This document shows positions 16,585 to 25,629 of a stretch of DNA of 64,000 bases, piece after piece. Position numbers and translations under genes: made by a program. The notes under the pieces were generated by a model. The model was not told where the DNA came from and did not search any database. It worked only from the letters and a program-made list of their open reading frames with translations. The stretch lies in assembly GCA_965220695.1 (NCBI GenBank), contig OZ244838.1, forward strand, positions 1,674,001 through 1,738,000, in the 5' to 3' direction. The DNA is from UBA9620 sp965220695 (GTDB taxonomy: Bacteria > Acidobacteriota > Vicinamibacteria > Vicinamibacterales > UBA8438). Position 1 is the stretch's first letter. Every line of letters begins with the position of its first letter.

Positions 16585-19571
16585 ACCCGGAACACCTTCA
16601 TCACCTCGTCGCCCAGGTGGTTGATGACCTTGACGGCGATGCGGCCCGACTCGGGGCGGTCGAACGGGCGCGAGAGGTCGCTGTGGAGCGAGGCCCAGGC
16701 GTCGGGGTCGATCTCGGCCTTGAGGGTGGTTTTTAGCGCCTTGTATGGATCGTTCGCGCCGAGGAAGTAGGCGTGGCGGACGAAGAAGCTCTCCTCGTTG
16801 TAGTCGGTGTCGATGAACCAGCAGGCGATGCCGTCGGCGCCGTGGCTGCGGACTTCGCCGGTGTTGGGGTGGAAGACGTCCACGCCGTTGATCTTCACCT
16901 GGAGCCGGCCGTCCTCGGAGTCGCAGGTGTCCGCCGGCAGGATATCGATGTCGGGCTCGCCGAAGATGACGAACAGGTTGCCCTTGCCGGTGTTCTTCAG
17001 CTCGTCCGCCATGTGGAGGTCGGCGTTCATGCGCGCCTTGAGGACCGGAATGCGGCCGAGGCGGTTGAACTCCGAGGCGTGGGCCTCGTAGTTGAACGCG
17101 CAGGCGATCAGGACATCGAAGCCGGCGTCGCCCGCCTCGCGCGCGGCCGCCACCAAGTCCGGGCGGGACACCGTGCCGAACTCGGGGCCGACGAAGATCC
17201 CGGCGCGCTTCTCCGGCCTCGACTCTCCCCCGCCGTCGACGTAGCGACCCTCCGCACAGATGTATGCGCCCGGCCAGGGCGAGACGGCGGCGAAGGCGAT
17301 GCGGTCCTCCTTGTGCGCCTGCTGCACGCCGGCGGTCGCAAGCTGCTCCAGGATCATGCCCGCGAAGTCCTGCTGCGGCCCATAGTCGGCCCTCGGCTCC
17401 GCGGCGCGGTCGATGAGCTCGTCGTCCTCATCGACCGCCAGCACGCGGTGCGGCGACAGGCTCTCGACCGTGAACGGTCCCGCCACCCGGACCTTCCTGC
17501 CGTCCTCGTAGGGCTTGTCGTAGAGGTACTCGTAGTCCGCCTTTGCCGCGATGGAGGCGTCGATCTCCTGCTGCCGCGCAATGCGCGCCTCCCACCACCG
17601 GCGGTGGGTTTCCGTTGCGTCCGCGGGCCACGGATCGCGCGGCGCCTCCGGCAGGTCGTCCGGCGTGTAGGCCCGCTCCAGATCGGCGTTGACGACGCGC
17701 AACGCCGTCGCGCGCTCGCCGTCCGTCTCCACCGCCCGGAACCGCTTCCATGCCATCACGGCCCGTGCCGGCCAGGGATCGCCCGCGGCGCGCGGGATCT
17801 CCCACTCCTCCCACGCGCGGCCGAGCGCGTTGTTCAGTTTCTCGCGCAACGGCTCCAAGGTCTCCTGCGAGCGATCCCAGATGATGTCGATCTCGGCGTT
17901 GTTCGCGATCGACTTGAGGGTGATGTGCGGAACGCGCTCGTAGACGAACCCCTGCCGGACATCGCCTCGCGTAGTAGTCTCAGATGGAACCGTGCCCGTG
18001 ACCTCGCCTTCCTTCCGCTGGCCGGCCGGGCTGTCGGCGAGGAGGTAGTACGGATACCGCGCCCCCATGACCCGAGCGCGGGCGAGGGCAAGCGCAACGC
18101 GAGAGGTGTCGACGGTGATCCAGCGGCGCCCCCATTGCTCGGCGACGTACGCAGTGGTGCCAGAACCGCAGGTGGGGTCCAGAATAAGATCGCCGGGGTC
18201 GGTTGTCATCAGGATGCAGCGTTGGACGACCTTGGCATTTGTCTGTACGACATATACTTTTTGGTCTGTAAAAGCACCCGTCTGTGTATCACGCCACACC
18301 GAGGTATGCTCGGAAACGGGGAAGTCGGTCAAGAACCGCACGTAGGCCAGGCTATTCTTAGAAGGTACTCCCAGGCGTTCCGCGTGACCGAGCCGACCAA
18401 GTCCCTCCTTCGCCGTGGTCCAATGTCTTGCTTGTCCTGGGTGAAAGGCCTGGTCCTGGTACTGAAATTCTACCGTCCCAGAAGGCGTTGCACCTTGCGA
18501 CGTAATGTTGTCGTGCCTATAGATAGCATGCCCTTCGTTTACCAGTTCTGTCAGAGTTCTATTTGTATTGGATACCGGCATCCTCGACCAGTCTGACAGT
18601 TGAACGCGCGAATAACGTCCGCCAACGTCATCTTCCAATGTTCGGAGACGGAACAACTGGCGATACTTGACGGTCTCTCGATGTCGTGCGTACCAGAGTA
18701 GGTAGTCACTATCCCTGCCTAGCGTCCCGGCTACAAGGTTGGCCGTGACTCTGAAAGTGATTTCCGATAGGAAATTCCCATCCCCAAACACCTCGTCCAT
18801 CAACGCCCGCACACGATGGACGTTCTCATCCCCGATCTGCACGAAGATCGAACCGCTCTCCGCAAGCAAGTCCCGCGCCACGGTCAGCCGGTCCCGCAGG
18901 TATGTCAGATATGAGTGAATCCCATCCCGCCACGTATCCCGGAACGCCTTCACCTGCTCCGGCTCACGGCTGATGTGCTCCGCCTTGCCGTCCTTGACGT
19001 CCCGGCTGGTCGTCGACCACTGGAAGTTCGAGTTGAACTTGATACCGTAGGGCGGGTCGAGGTAGATGCACTGCACCTTGCCGCGCAACCCCTCGCGCTC
19101 GGCGAGCGACCCCATCACCTGCAGGCTGTCGCCGAGGATCATCCGGTTGGACCAGTTGGCGTCGTGCTGATAGAACTCCGTCCGGGCATCATCGCTTGGC
19201 AGACCGTTGAAGTCGGCGAACAGATCGGGCTGGGTCTCCGTCGCGGCTCCATCCTGCGCCCCGCGCCCGGCCTTCGCCTGCCGGCGCAGGTCGTCGATCA
19301 GCACCTTCGGGTGCACCTTCTCCTGGATGAAGAGCGGCGGCGCCTGCACGACGACGTCGGACCAGTCCTGCTCGTCCTTGCCGCGCCAGACAAGCTGCGG
19401 GTCGAGGTCGCGGTTTCGCCGCTGGTAGGCGACCTGGACCGGGCTTTGCTCGGCGCGCTCCATCACCGACCGGTACTCGGCCGTCGGGATGTTCTTCCGC
19501 GACGCCTCGCCGTGCGTGAGGGTCTCGACGGTCTTGCGCCGTGACGCCGGGGTCGAATGCCGTCTCGCCAT
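16581..19571 (-). CDS. mod: Type III-like DNA methyltransferase subunit (Mod)
   Basis: This is a 996-residue protein. The beta-class order is clear: catalytic DPPY at 172-175 (IYLDPPYGIKFNSNFQW), then the SAM-binding motif DPTCGSGTTAYVAEQWGRRW from 465. It should methylate adenine at N6. The long C-terminal half (about 500 residues) is typical of Mod proteins encoded with a helicase-nuclease Res. It ends with KVINHLGDEVMKVFRV. The start ATG directly abuts the hepT stop. The target-recognition region between the motifs cannot be decoded here. The recognition sequence is unknown. Confidence 0.92.
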   Translation of the reverse strand: MARRHSTPASRRKTVETLTHGEASRKNIPTAEYRSVMERAEQSPVQVAYQRRNRDLDPQLVWRGKDEQDWSDVVVQAPPLFIQEKVHPKVLIDDLRRQAKAGRGAQDGAATETQPDLFADFNGLPSDDARTEFYQHDANWSNRMILGDSLQVMGSLAEREGLRGKVQCIYLDPPYGIKFNSNFQWSTTSRDVKDGKAEHISREPEQVKAFRDTWRDGIHSYLTYLRDRLTVARDLLAESGSIFVQIGDENVHRVRALMDEVFGDGNFLSEITFRVTANLVAGTLGRDSDYLLWYARHRETVKYRQLFRLRTLEDDVGGRYSRVQLSDWSRMPVSNTNRTLTELVNEGHAIYRHDNITSQGATPSGTVEFQYQDQAFHPGQARHWTTAKEGLGRLGHAERLGVPSKNSLAYVRFLTDFPVSEHTSVWRDTQTGAFTDQKVYVVQTNAKVVQRCILMTTDPGDLILDPTCGSGTTAYVAEQWGRRWITVDTSRVALALARARVMGARYPYYLLADSPAGQRKEGEVTGTVPSETTTRGDVRQGFVYERVPHITLKSIANNAEIDIIWDRSQETLEPLREKLNNALGRAWEEWEIPRAAGDPWPARAVMAWKRFRAVETDGERATALRVVNADLERAYTPDDLPEAPRDPWPADATETHRRWWEARIARQQEIDASIAAKADYEYLYDKPYEDGRKVRVAGPFTVESLSPHRVLAVDEDDELIDRAAEPRADYGPQQDFAGMILEQLATAGVQQAHKEDRIAFAAVSPWPGAYICAEGRYVDGGGESRPEKRAGIFVGPEFGTVSRPDLVAAAREAGDAGFDVLIACAFNYEAHASEFNRLGRIPVLKARMNADLHMADELKNTGKGNLFVIFGEPDIDILPADTCDSEDGRLQVKINGVDVFHPNTGEVRSHGADGIACWFIDTDYNEESFFVRHAYFLGANDPYKALKTTLKAEIDPDAWASLHSDLSRPFDRPESGRIAVKVINHLGDEVMKVFRV

Positions 19572-19721
19572 CTACCCGCGCTCCTCACCGGTGGTCTTCA
19601 GCAGATGCCGCAACGCCGGAAGCAGCTTCGGCACGGCATCCTCGACCATCGTCCAGATGAGGTCGATCGTGTCCTTCACGTAGAAGCGCCATTCCCTCGC
19701 CGTCCGACCCGTGTCAGACAC
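19572..19721 (-). pseudogene. hepT: HepT toxin with in-frame internal deletion
   Basis: From GTG 19721, overlapping the mntA stop, the frame encodes only 49 residues. The first 17 (VSDTGRTAREWRFYVKD) match the HepT/DUF86 N-terminus. The rest (IDLIWTMVEDAVPKLLPALR) matches its C-terminal end. The middle 60-70 residues, including the R-x4-H HEPN active site, are missing without a frameshift. The product cannot be an RNase but could still fold as a fragment that contacts MntA. Confidence 0.75.
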
Positions 19722-20004
19722 GGATTGCCTCGCGCTCCACGTACGGGCGGAGCTCCGGGCGCAGCGCCTTGTCGGTGATGAGGTCGACCGGGCGCCCGAG
19801 CAGGTCCTCCAGGTAGGACTGCACGCCGAAGAACCGCCGCCACTCCGTCGGATGGTCGAACCGCACCAGGATGTCCAGGTCGCTGCCTTCCGCGGCATCG
19901 TCTCGCGCCGTGGATCCGAACGGCGCGAGGTCGGCGACGCCGAAGCGCTCGGCCAGCGCCGGCTTATGCGCTCGCAACAAGGACAGCGCCCTATCTCTCG
20001 TCAT
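19714..20004 (-). CDS. mntA: MntA-type nucleotidyltransferase antitoxin
   Basis: This is a 96-residue minimal nucleotidyltransferase with the signature GSTARDDAAEGSDLDILV (G-S-x-A-R and D-x-D metal ligands) and the typical PVDLITDKALRPEL close. In MntA-HepT systems it adenylylates the HEPN toxin to silence it. The catalytic residues are present, so the gene looks intact although its partner is deleted. It lies between res and mod and overlaps both the hicA remnant upstream and hepT downstream. Confidence 0.88.
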   Translation of the reverse strand: MTRDRALSLLRAHKPALAERFGVADLAPFGSTARDDAAEGSDLDILVRFDHPTEWRRFFGVQSYLEDLLGRPVDLITDKALRPELRPYVEREAIRV

Positions 20005-20042
20005 CGAATTGTGCAGAACCGTTTGCCGGTCGCGGCCTTCAC
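20001..20042 (-). pseudogene. hicA: HicA toxin remnant (13 codons)
   Basis: Directly overlapping the hicB stop (GTGA), a GTG opens VKAATGKRFCTIR and then TGA. HicA proteins begin with a similar K-x-x-S/T-G-K-x-x segment. The rest, including the catalytic His region, is gone, replaced by the mntA start. This looks like a deletion fusing two TA modules. Confidence 0.55.
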
Positions 20043-20242
20043 ACCGCGATCTCGATCACCCTGTCCGTCTCTGACAGGGGAATCTGTTGAACGTCGACGG
20101 AAAGGCACCCTTCGATCGCTTCGTAGAGGTTGCTCAGCAGCTCTTCGAACGAGTCTCCCTGCGTGGCGCATCCCGGTATGGACGGCACCTCGGACCAGAA
20201 GCCGCCCTCTTCGGCCTGGTGGATCACGACTTGCAGCTTCAT
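20039..20242 (-). CDS. hicB: HicB-like antitoxin
   Basis: This is 67 residues from ATG 20242 (MKLQVVIHQAEEGGFWSEVP). It has the HicB partial RNase-H fold signature SIPGCATQGDSFEELLSNLYEAIEG. It lacks the C-terminal ribbon-helix-helix found in longer HicB proteins, as do other short members. It would neutralise a HicA RNase, but only 13 codons of hicA remain downstream. The 158 bp between the res stop and this start hold no gene. Confidence 0.85.
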   Translation of the reverse strand: MKLQVVIHQAEEGGFWSEVPSIPGCATQGDSFEELLSNLYEAIEGCLSVDVQQIPLSETDRVIEIAV

Positions 20243-20400
20243 GGCTCTCTCCGCGATCATGCTCCACGGACGATCCCGATGCACCGATCATCCGAGCGCC
20301 GACCGTTGGTTCCCCGGTATCTCCCGTTCATCGCGACAAGTATAGGCGCACATTCGTGCCGGCACGAACGGGCCGCCGTCGGCTCCGCGCCCGGCCCCGA

Positions 20401-23400
20401 TCACTCCACCGCCCGCGCGACGACGGCCTGGAACCGCGCCTTCAACGTCGCCTCGAGGTCCTCCTCCATCTGGTACACGTCGGTCAGCTCGGCGAAGGCC
20501 CAGCGGCCGTAGGCGCCGAGGTTGTTGACGCCGGGCACCCAGTAGGTGTCCATGGTCTTCTTCTTGTCCTTGGCGTCCTCGCGGCGGTAGCCCTTGACCT
20601 CGACCACGAGGCGCAGCAGGTCGTCGTCGCCGCGGCCGTCGTCGACGAGCACGATGAAGTCGGGCAGGTAGCGGCGCGTCTCGGAACCGTAGCGGTACGG
20701 CACGTCCAGGCCGAGGTTGTGGTTCTTGACATAGGCGCGCACCCGCGGGTGCGCCTCGACAACACGGCACAGCTCGGCCTCCCAGTCGCTGTCGCACACC
20801 ACCCAGTTGATGTGGCAGCGACTGGCGTCGGTCTCCCAGCGGGTCTTCCTCGACGTCGTGAAGTGCACGTGCATGGTCGAGCCGGCCGGGTTGTAGGGAT
20901 CCAGCACCGCCTTGATGGGCCGCTCCCCCAGCAGCTTCGTGACGATTCCCCGCGTGATCCGCTCGCACGCCGTATCCGCCAGCTCCTGGTACATGAGCTG
21001 CGCCGGATAGGTGCCCCCCTTGCACACGAGGTGGTCGTCGAGCCATTGGCGGGTGATCCGCTTGAGCTGGCCGAACAGGTGCAGCTTCGGCTCCTCACCC
21101 GGATCGCGCCACTTGGTCTCAAGCAGCCGCCTGGTCAGGTGGAAGAGCAGCGTCGACCGCCGCAGGTCGCGGGTGTGGATCAGGTTCAGGTCGACCCCTT
21201 CGCCGATGATCCCCTCGTTGCGCGTGATGGACGGGCCGACCAGATCGGGCGTCAGCTCCAGCGTCGCGTCGTCGTCGAACTCGGCATCGAGGCGCTCTTC
21301 GGGCAGTTCGACGCGGTAGCCCTCCACCCGAGGGAAGCGGATCTCGCAGGCGTCACGATCCGGCGTCACCGCCTTGACCAGAACCGTCTTGCGCGGCGGC
21401 GGCGGCGTGACCGGCACCGGCCTGGCGGTGAAGTCGAACGGGATGCCGAGGACGTCGGCGTACTCGACGTCGAAGAGACCGTCCTCGTTGGGGTCGTACG
21501 ACTGGCGGCGGAGCGCGCGGCCGATGACCTGCTCGCAGAGAAGCTGCGTGCCGAAGGCGCGCACGCCCAGAATGTGGGTTACGGTCCGGGCGTCCCAGCC
21601 CTCGGTGAGCATGGAAACGGAGACGACGCAGCGGATCGATCCGCCAAGCGTGTCCGGTCTGCCGACGGTGTTCATGACCTCGCGGAGCAGGTCCTGGTCT
21701 GACAGTTGCTCGGCCTGCCGCCGGTCACCGGTGCGGGCCACGATCTCGCGCCGGAAGCGATCGATCTCGTCGGCGGCGGCGGCTCGGAAGCTCTTGTCGA
21801 GGGCCTCGCCCGAGTCGAGCTGTTCGCTGTCGATGAGCAGGGTACGCGGGCGGGCCAGCGGGTTGCCGTGCTCGTCGAAGTTGCGGAAGAGGGGGAGGCG
21901 GCCGTTCACCAGCGTGGTGGAGCCGTCCTCGTTCTCGCGGTGGAAACCGGCGATGAAGTCGTGAACCAGCTTCGAGGTCGACGTGTTGTTGCAGACGACG
22001 ATGAAGCAGGGCGGCACGTCGATGCCCGCCTTCGACCACAGCTCGAACGTCTTCTCGTAGTGCCCGTACAGCGCTTCGAGGGCGGTCTGCAGCTCGACCG
22101 GCAGGCTGAGGGGGTCGAGCCCGCCGGCCTTGCCGCGCCCTCGTTTCGGCATCTTCGGCCGGATGTGCTCCCACAGGTTGCGGAACTTCGGCATGTCGCC
22201 GCCGGGGATGTTGTCGGCCACGGGGACGCGCGGCAGCTTGACGATGCCGCACTCGATGGCATCCATCAGCGAGAAGTCACTGGCCGTCCAGGGAAAGAGC
22301 GTCCCCTCGGCATAGCCCGACCCGCGCAGGAAGAACGGCGTGGCCGAGAGATCGATCACGCGCTGCAGGCCGAGCTTGCGCCGCACCGCTTCGAGCCCGG
22401 AGATCCAGACCCGCGCCGCCTCGCGGTTCTTGTCGGCCTCCTTGCGGTCGTCGCCCTTGAGCGGACCCTCCTCGTCCTCGCCGGCCGGCCTCTCGCGGTA
22501 GCAGTGGTGCGCCTCGTCGTTGAGGGCCAGGATCCGCTTCAGGCCCATCAGGCCCGGCATGACCCGCTGCAGCATCTGGCCTTCCGTCTCCTTGGTCCGC
22601 AGCTCGGGCCCCGGCCCCTGCAGCAGGGCGCGGCCGCCCTTCGAGAGCGGCAGCGTCTCGCGCCGCAGGAACGCGTGGTAGTTGGTGATGACGATCTTCG
22701 CCCGCTCCAGGTCGCGAATCATGTCCCCCGGCACCAGCTCGCGGCTCGCGTAGTAGCTGTCCGGATCGTTGGGTTGCAGCACGCGCAGCCGGTCCCGGAT
22801 CGTCACGCCTGGTGTCACCACCAGGAATCCACGGGTGAACCGCTTGCTGCCGGGCCGGCGGACCGCGTTGATCGTCTGCCAGGCGATGAGCATCGCCATG
22901 ACGGTGGTCTTGCCGGCGCCGGTTGCGAGCTTGAGCGCCAGCCGCGCGAGGCCGGGGTTGGCCTCTTCGCTGGTGGTGTCAATCTGTTCGAGAAAATTGC
23001 GGCCCTCCTTGCCGAGGGTCGGAGCGACCTCGGTCAGCCAGATCGCGGTCTCCACCGCTTCGACCTGACAGAAGAACGGCCGGATGTCACCGAACCGGTG
23101 GCTGCGCCAGTGCCGCAGGAGCCGCGCGGTTTCGGGGGTCACACGCCAGGAATTCGGATCCGGCAGTTCGCGCCAGCGATTCACGCGATGACGGACACCG
23201 CTGATAAGCCCGGTCAGGTCGTATTGCTGGGTGCCGGACTCGAGCGCCTGAGCGGATGCATCAAAGACTATCTCCCGCTGGAGCGCCTTCTGCTTCTTCG
23301 CGCTGGGGATCGCCGTGATGAAGGACACCTTGCGCCGCTCGGAGATGACCTTGTTCGTCGGCTGACCGGTTTCGTCGAGCTCCCAGTGCTGCGCGGGGTA

Positions 23401-23448
23401 TTCGTAGGGCGAGTTCAGGATCGGTTGCTCGAAGAATCGCGTGTCCAT
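20401..23448 (-). CDS. res: Type III-like restriction endonuclease subunit (Res), DEAD/DEAH helicase-nuclease
   Basis: This is 1015 residues. Walker A is KLATGAGKTTVMAML (GAGKT at 177-181), motif II NDEAHH at 310-315, and motif III LSATPF. Later helicase motifs include SVSMLTEGWDA and QVIGRALRR. A PD-(D/E)xK-type nuclease follows: PDFIVLVDDG (from about 929) and VVEVKGY (about 948-954). It is the motor and nuclease of the R-M system with the mod at 16581. The frame is complete with no disrupted motif. It is the promoter-proximal gene of the leftward operon. A stray copy of its last 40 codons is found at 25496. Confidence 0.92.
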   Translation of the reverse strand: MDTRFFEQPILNSPYEYPAQHWELDETGQPTNKVISERRKVSFITAIPSAKKQKALQREIVFDASAQALESGTQQYDLTGLISGVRHRVNRWRELPDPNSWRVTPETARLLRHWRSHRFGDIRPFFCQVEAVETAIWLTEVAPTLGKEGRNFLEQIDTTSEEANPGLARLALKLATGAGKTTVMAMLIAWQTINAVRRPGSKRFTRGFLVVTPGVTIRDRLRVLQPNDPDSYYASRELVPGDMIRDLERAKIVITNYHAFLRRETLPLSKGGRALLQGPGPELRTKETEGQMLQRVMPGLMGLKRILALNDEAHHCYRERPAGEDEEGPLKGDDRKEADKNREAARVWISGLEAVRRKLGLQRVIDLSATPFFLRGSGYAEGTLFPWTASDFSLMDAIECGIVKLPRVPVADNIPGGDMPKFRNLWEHIRPKMPKRGRGKAGGLDPLSLPVELQTALEALYGHYEKTFELWSKAGIDVPPCFIVVCNNTSTSKLVHDFIAGFHRENEDGSTTLVNGRLPLFRNFDEHGNPLARPRTLLIDSEQLDSGEALDKSFRAAAADEIDRFRREIVARTGDRRQAEQLSDQDLLREVMNTVGRPDTLGGSIRCVVSVSMLTEGWDARTVTHILGVRAFGTQLLCEQVIGRALRRQSYDPNEDGLFDVEYADVLGIPFDFTARPVPVTPPPPRKTVLVKAVTPDRDACEIRFPRVEGYRVELPEERLDAEFDDDATLELTPDLVGPSITRNEGIIGEGVDLNLIHTRDLRRSTLLFHLTRRLLETKWRDPGEEPKLHLFGQLKRITRQWLDDHLVCKGGTYPAQLMYQELADTACERITRGIVTKLLGERPIKAVLDPYNPAGSTMHVHFTTSRKTRWETDASRCHINWVVCDSDWEAELCRVVEAHPRVRAYVKNHNLGLDVPYRYGSETRRYLPDFIVLVDDGRGDDDLLRLVVEVKGYRREDAKDKKKTMDTYWVPGVNNLGAYGRWAFAELTDVYQMEEDLEATLKARFQAVVARAVE

Positions 23449-23915
23449 GGTGCGTCAATTCGACCTGCCGAAGGCCGGTTGCCCGCTCCGCCTCATGCAC
23501 ATCCACTGCGGAGGCGACCCCGATCCAGTAGCCGTCGCCACAAGGGCCGCTTCGAAACGCCGCCCACGGCTTCCTGTTGATCGCCGGCTCGCGACAACGG
23601 CTCCACGCCGTGCCCTGCGATCGTTCGGCATGATACGGCACTCGGCAAGCCGACTCGGGCGCCGCAGTCGCGTCATTCTGCCTTCGACCAAGTTTCGCCG
23701 CTCCAGTTCGAACGGTCCCGAGACAATCCCTGTGGATGGTGCCCGACCTGCGAACGACCTGTGGGCGCGCACGAGTCCAGTGGCGCGTGTAGTATGCGCG
23801 GGTTCGCCTCAGACGCTGGCGATGGTGCCGACCCAAACCCGTCGGAGTCGCTGTCCTTCGGCATCGTCCACCCTGGGATGATCAAGGCAACGATCTGCTC
23901 GTGGCGCATGCGCAA
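23449..23915. other. Upstream region of the res operon, no gene seen
   Basis: This is about 467 bp. Short frames on both strands have no recognisable domain. It should contain the res promoter, but I cannot identify convincing -35/-10 boxes. Confidence 0.4.
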
Positions 23916-24347
23916 TCAGGTCCCCGCCGGTTCATCCGCCGGAGCGAAGGGATTCAGCAGGCGCGCGCCGACGCCGGCGACATCCGAAGTGTTGCGCGTC
24001 ACCAGGGTCATATCATGCGCTCGAGCTGTAGCGGCGAGCAGACCGTCGAAAACCGGGACCCGGCGGACCGCATTGATCTGGCCCCAAACGTCGGCGATGC
24101 GGCTGTCGATCGGCAGAATGCGTTCGGCGAACGAGTGCAGGAGTTCAGCCAGCCACCGTTCGAGTGTATCCGCCTTCTGTGGTTCGCGAGGCCGGATATG
24201 CTCGACCCCCTTCCGGATCTCGCCAACGACGAGCACACTGATGAACAGGTCGTCGTCCCGCGCAGCGGCATACCATGCGGCAACTCGCGCATCGCCACGG
24301 CCGCCCTTGCGGATTTCCGAAATGACATTGGTGTCGACCAGGTACAT
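23916..24347 (-). CDS. vapC: PIN-domain toxin (VapC/FitB-like), intact
   Basis: This is 143 residues. PIN acidic residues are in order: MYLVDTNVISEIRKG (D5), VVGEIRKGVE (Glu), and VFDGLLAATARAHDMTLVTRN (Asp). The sequence is FitB-like and full length. It would be a Mg-dependent RNase. Its ATG overlaps the antitoxin stop (TGATG). This is the only TA module in the accessory zone whose toxin looks complete. Confidence 0.88.
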   Translation of the reverse strand: MYLVDTNVISEIRKGGRGDARVAAWYAAARDDDLFISVLVVGEIRKGVEHIRPREPQKADTLERWLAELLHSFAERILPIDSRIADVWGQINAVRRVPVFDGLLAATARAHDMTLVTRNTSDVAGVGARLLNPFAPADEPAGT

Positions 24348-24631
24348 CAGAATTCAACATCCCTGGGAAACTCGCGAGCACGACTCAGATCGATGCCCTC
24401 CAGCGGGCAGGATGCGAGCAGTTCCTTGAAGCTGCGGTGGAAGGTGCCGACGAATTGATCACGCAACAACGCCCGCGCCGCCACGCTGCGGTCGGGATCG
24501 CACAAGGCCGTGGCCACCGCCCGAACGACGTCGACATCGTCGCGATGCACCTTGACCTCGCAACGAACCCACCCATTCCGCTTCAGGCGCTCACGATAGG
24601 TACGCACGGCGGTGTTCTGACTGGTCGACAT
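24347..24631 (-). CDS. Antitoxin partner of the intact PIN toxin
   Basis: This is 94 residues from ATG 24631 (MSTSQNTAVRTYRERLKRNG). The N-terminal basic helix followed by W-V-R-C-E-V-K-V resembles a ribbon-helix-helix-type antitoxin that accompanies PIN toxins. The C-terminal half ends FKELLASCPLEGIDLSRARE. A decayed second copy of this C-terminal half is at about 31040-31170. Overlap with the toxin start supports pairing. Confidence 0.7.
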   Translation of the reverse strand: MSTSQNTAVRTYRERLKRNGWVRCEVKVHRDDVDVVRAVATALCDPDRSVAARALLRDQFVGTFHRSFKELLASCPLEGIDLSRAREFPRDVEF

Positions 24632-24747
24632 GCTGATCTCCCTATTTCCGGTAATCATACCGGATATATCTGGAGATCACGAATTCTGACGTGCGCCCGG
24701 TGTCTTCAGCGGCGTTCGATGCACGCTCACCATCGCCCGCAACATTC

Positions 24748-24861
24748 TTCGCCGTCCTCACGAAGCCACTCACGGACCCTTTGGAGGAGTCGTATCCGTA
24801 TCTGATCTTGGATGCCCGCGACGAGAAGGTCCGTCTCGACGGTGTGATCCAGTCGCAGGCG
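24748..24861 (+). pseudogene. IS256-family transposase scar (1)
   Basis: About 38 codons match the conserved core of IS256 (mutator-type) transposases: LEESYPYLILDARDEKVRLD, then GVIQSQA. The usual form is W/YPYLxLDAxYxKVRxxG. No other part of the transposase is present. A near-identical scar is at 26308. Confidence 0.65.
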
Positions 24862-25003
24862 GAGATCCACGAGGGCTGGCTGCGGGCCTGGTGTACGTCA
24901 TCCCCGCCCTGAAGTGCTTTGGCCAGTGGACGCCCTGCAGCTTGCGGCGAAACTCGTCGATGGGTCGCGCGACTCGGCCAGGAACTCATCCCTTCGTTGA
25001 CCG

Positions 25004-25174
25004 TCAACGGAGGGCCGTGTTGAGGCACTCCTGGACCACCTGGAAGCTGATGCACGCGTTTCCGCTCTCGATCCCCTGCCGAATGTGATCCCGGGCGATC
25101 TCGGTCTTGCGGGCGTCGCCTCCCTCGAGCTGGTACACGAAGACATTGGTGTCGAGGAATCGGTCAACGCTCAT
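25004..25174 (-). pseudogene. vapC: PIN toxin truncated after 56 residues
   Basis: The ATG at 25174 overlaps the antitoxin end and encodes MSVDRFLDTNVFVYQLEGGD, then a normal PIN N-terminal half to CISFQVVQECLNTALR, then TGA. PIN toxins of this type have about 130-140 residues. The C-terminal acidic residues are absent, so the RNase site is incomplete. IS256 scar sequence lies not far downstream. Confidence 0.8.
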
Positions 25175-25385
25175 TCACTTCTTCTCTGGTCAACCGCCAC
25201 CCCACTTGCAGCCGGCCTTGAAGCTCCTGCATGACCTGCGCGGCCTCGGCGGCCTGCCGCGTCCGGCCCACGTAGTCGGCGAGCCACCGGCGGAACTGCT
25301 CGTTCAGGGTCGTGCGCTCGCTGGCCGCCCGCTGGCGCGCCGCCTCGATCAGGGCGTCATCGGCGCTCAACGTGATGTTCTTCAT
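25164..25385 (-). CDS. vapB: VapB-like ribbon-helix-helix antitoxin
   Basis: This is 73 residues starting MKNITLSADDALIEAARQRA, a ribbon-helix-helix DNA-binding start, with TTLNEQFRRWLADYV and a charged C-terminal toxin-binding tail. It is intact. Its 3' end overlaps the truncated PIN toxin start by 11 nt. Confidence 0.85.
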   Translation of the reverse strand: MKNITLSADDALIEAARQRAASERTTLNEQFRRWLADYVGRTRQAAEAAQVMQELQGRLQVGWRLTREEVNER

Positions 25386-25495
25386 GCCCTTCCCCGCCGC
25401 ACGTTCTTCGTGCGCACGGTCTTAGCGTACGCCAGCTCCCGTCACGCGCGGGAGAGGGACGAACCGGGGTCCCGCCGACTCGGCGTCCGCCCCGG

Positions 25496-25618
25496 TCAAC
25501 GCACCGCCTGCTCGACTGCCGCCTGGAACCGCGCCTTCAACGCCGCCTCGAGGTCCTCCTCCATCTCGTACACGTCGGTCAGCTCCGAGAAGGCCCAGCG
25601 GCCGTAGGCGCCGAGGTT
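25496..25618 (-). pseudogene. Stray 3' end of a second res gene
   Basis: Forty codons (NLGAYGRWAFSELTDVYEME, then EDLEAALKARFQAAVEQAVR and stop) are about 85% identical to the last 40 residues of the Res protein at 20401. Nothing of the upstream gene is present; a rightward ADP-ribosylglycohydrolase-like start follows within 12 bp. It marks a recombination junction and implies a second res allele once existed here or was imported. Confidence 0.85.
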
Positions 25619-25629
25619 AGGGAGCGCCG

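Noticed and set aside
16773..18596. 607-codon rightward frame opposite mod
   Set aside because: Antisense shadow of the methyltransferase.
19722..19898. Upstream extension of the HepT frame
   Set aside because: Runs antiparallel to nothing real but overlaps mntA in the wrong frame; GTG 19721 begins the HepT match.
21706..23580. 624-codon rightward frame opposite res
   Set aside because: Antisense shadow of the helicase-nuclease.
20401..25618. Idea that two complete type III R-M systems are present
   Set aside because: Only the last 40 codons of the second res exist and there is no second mod.
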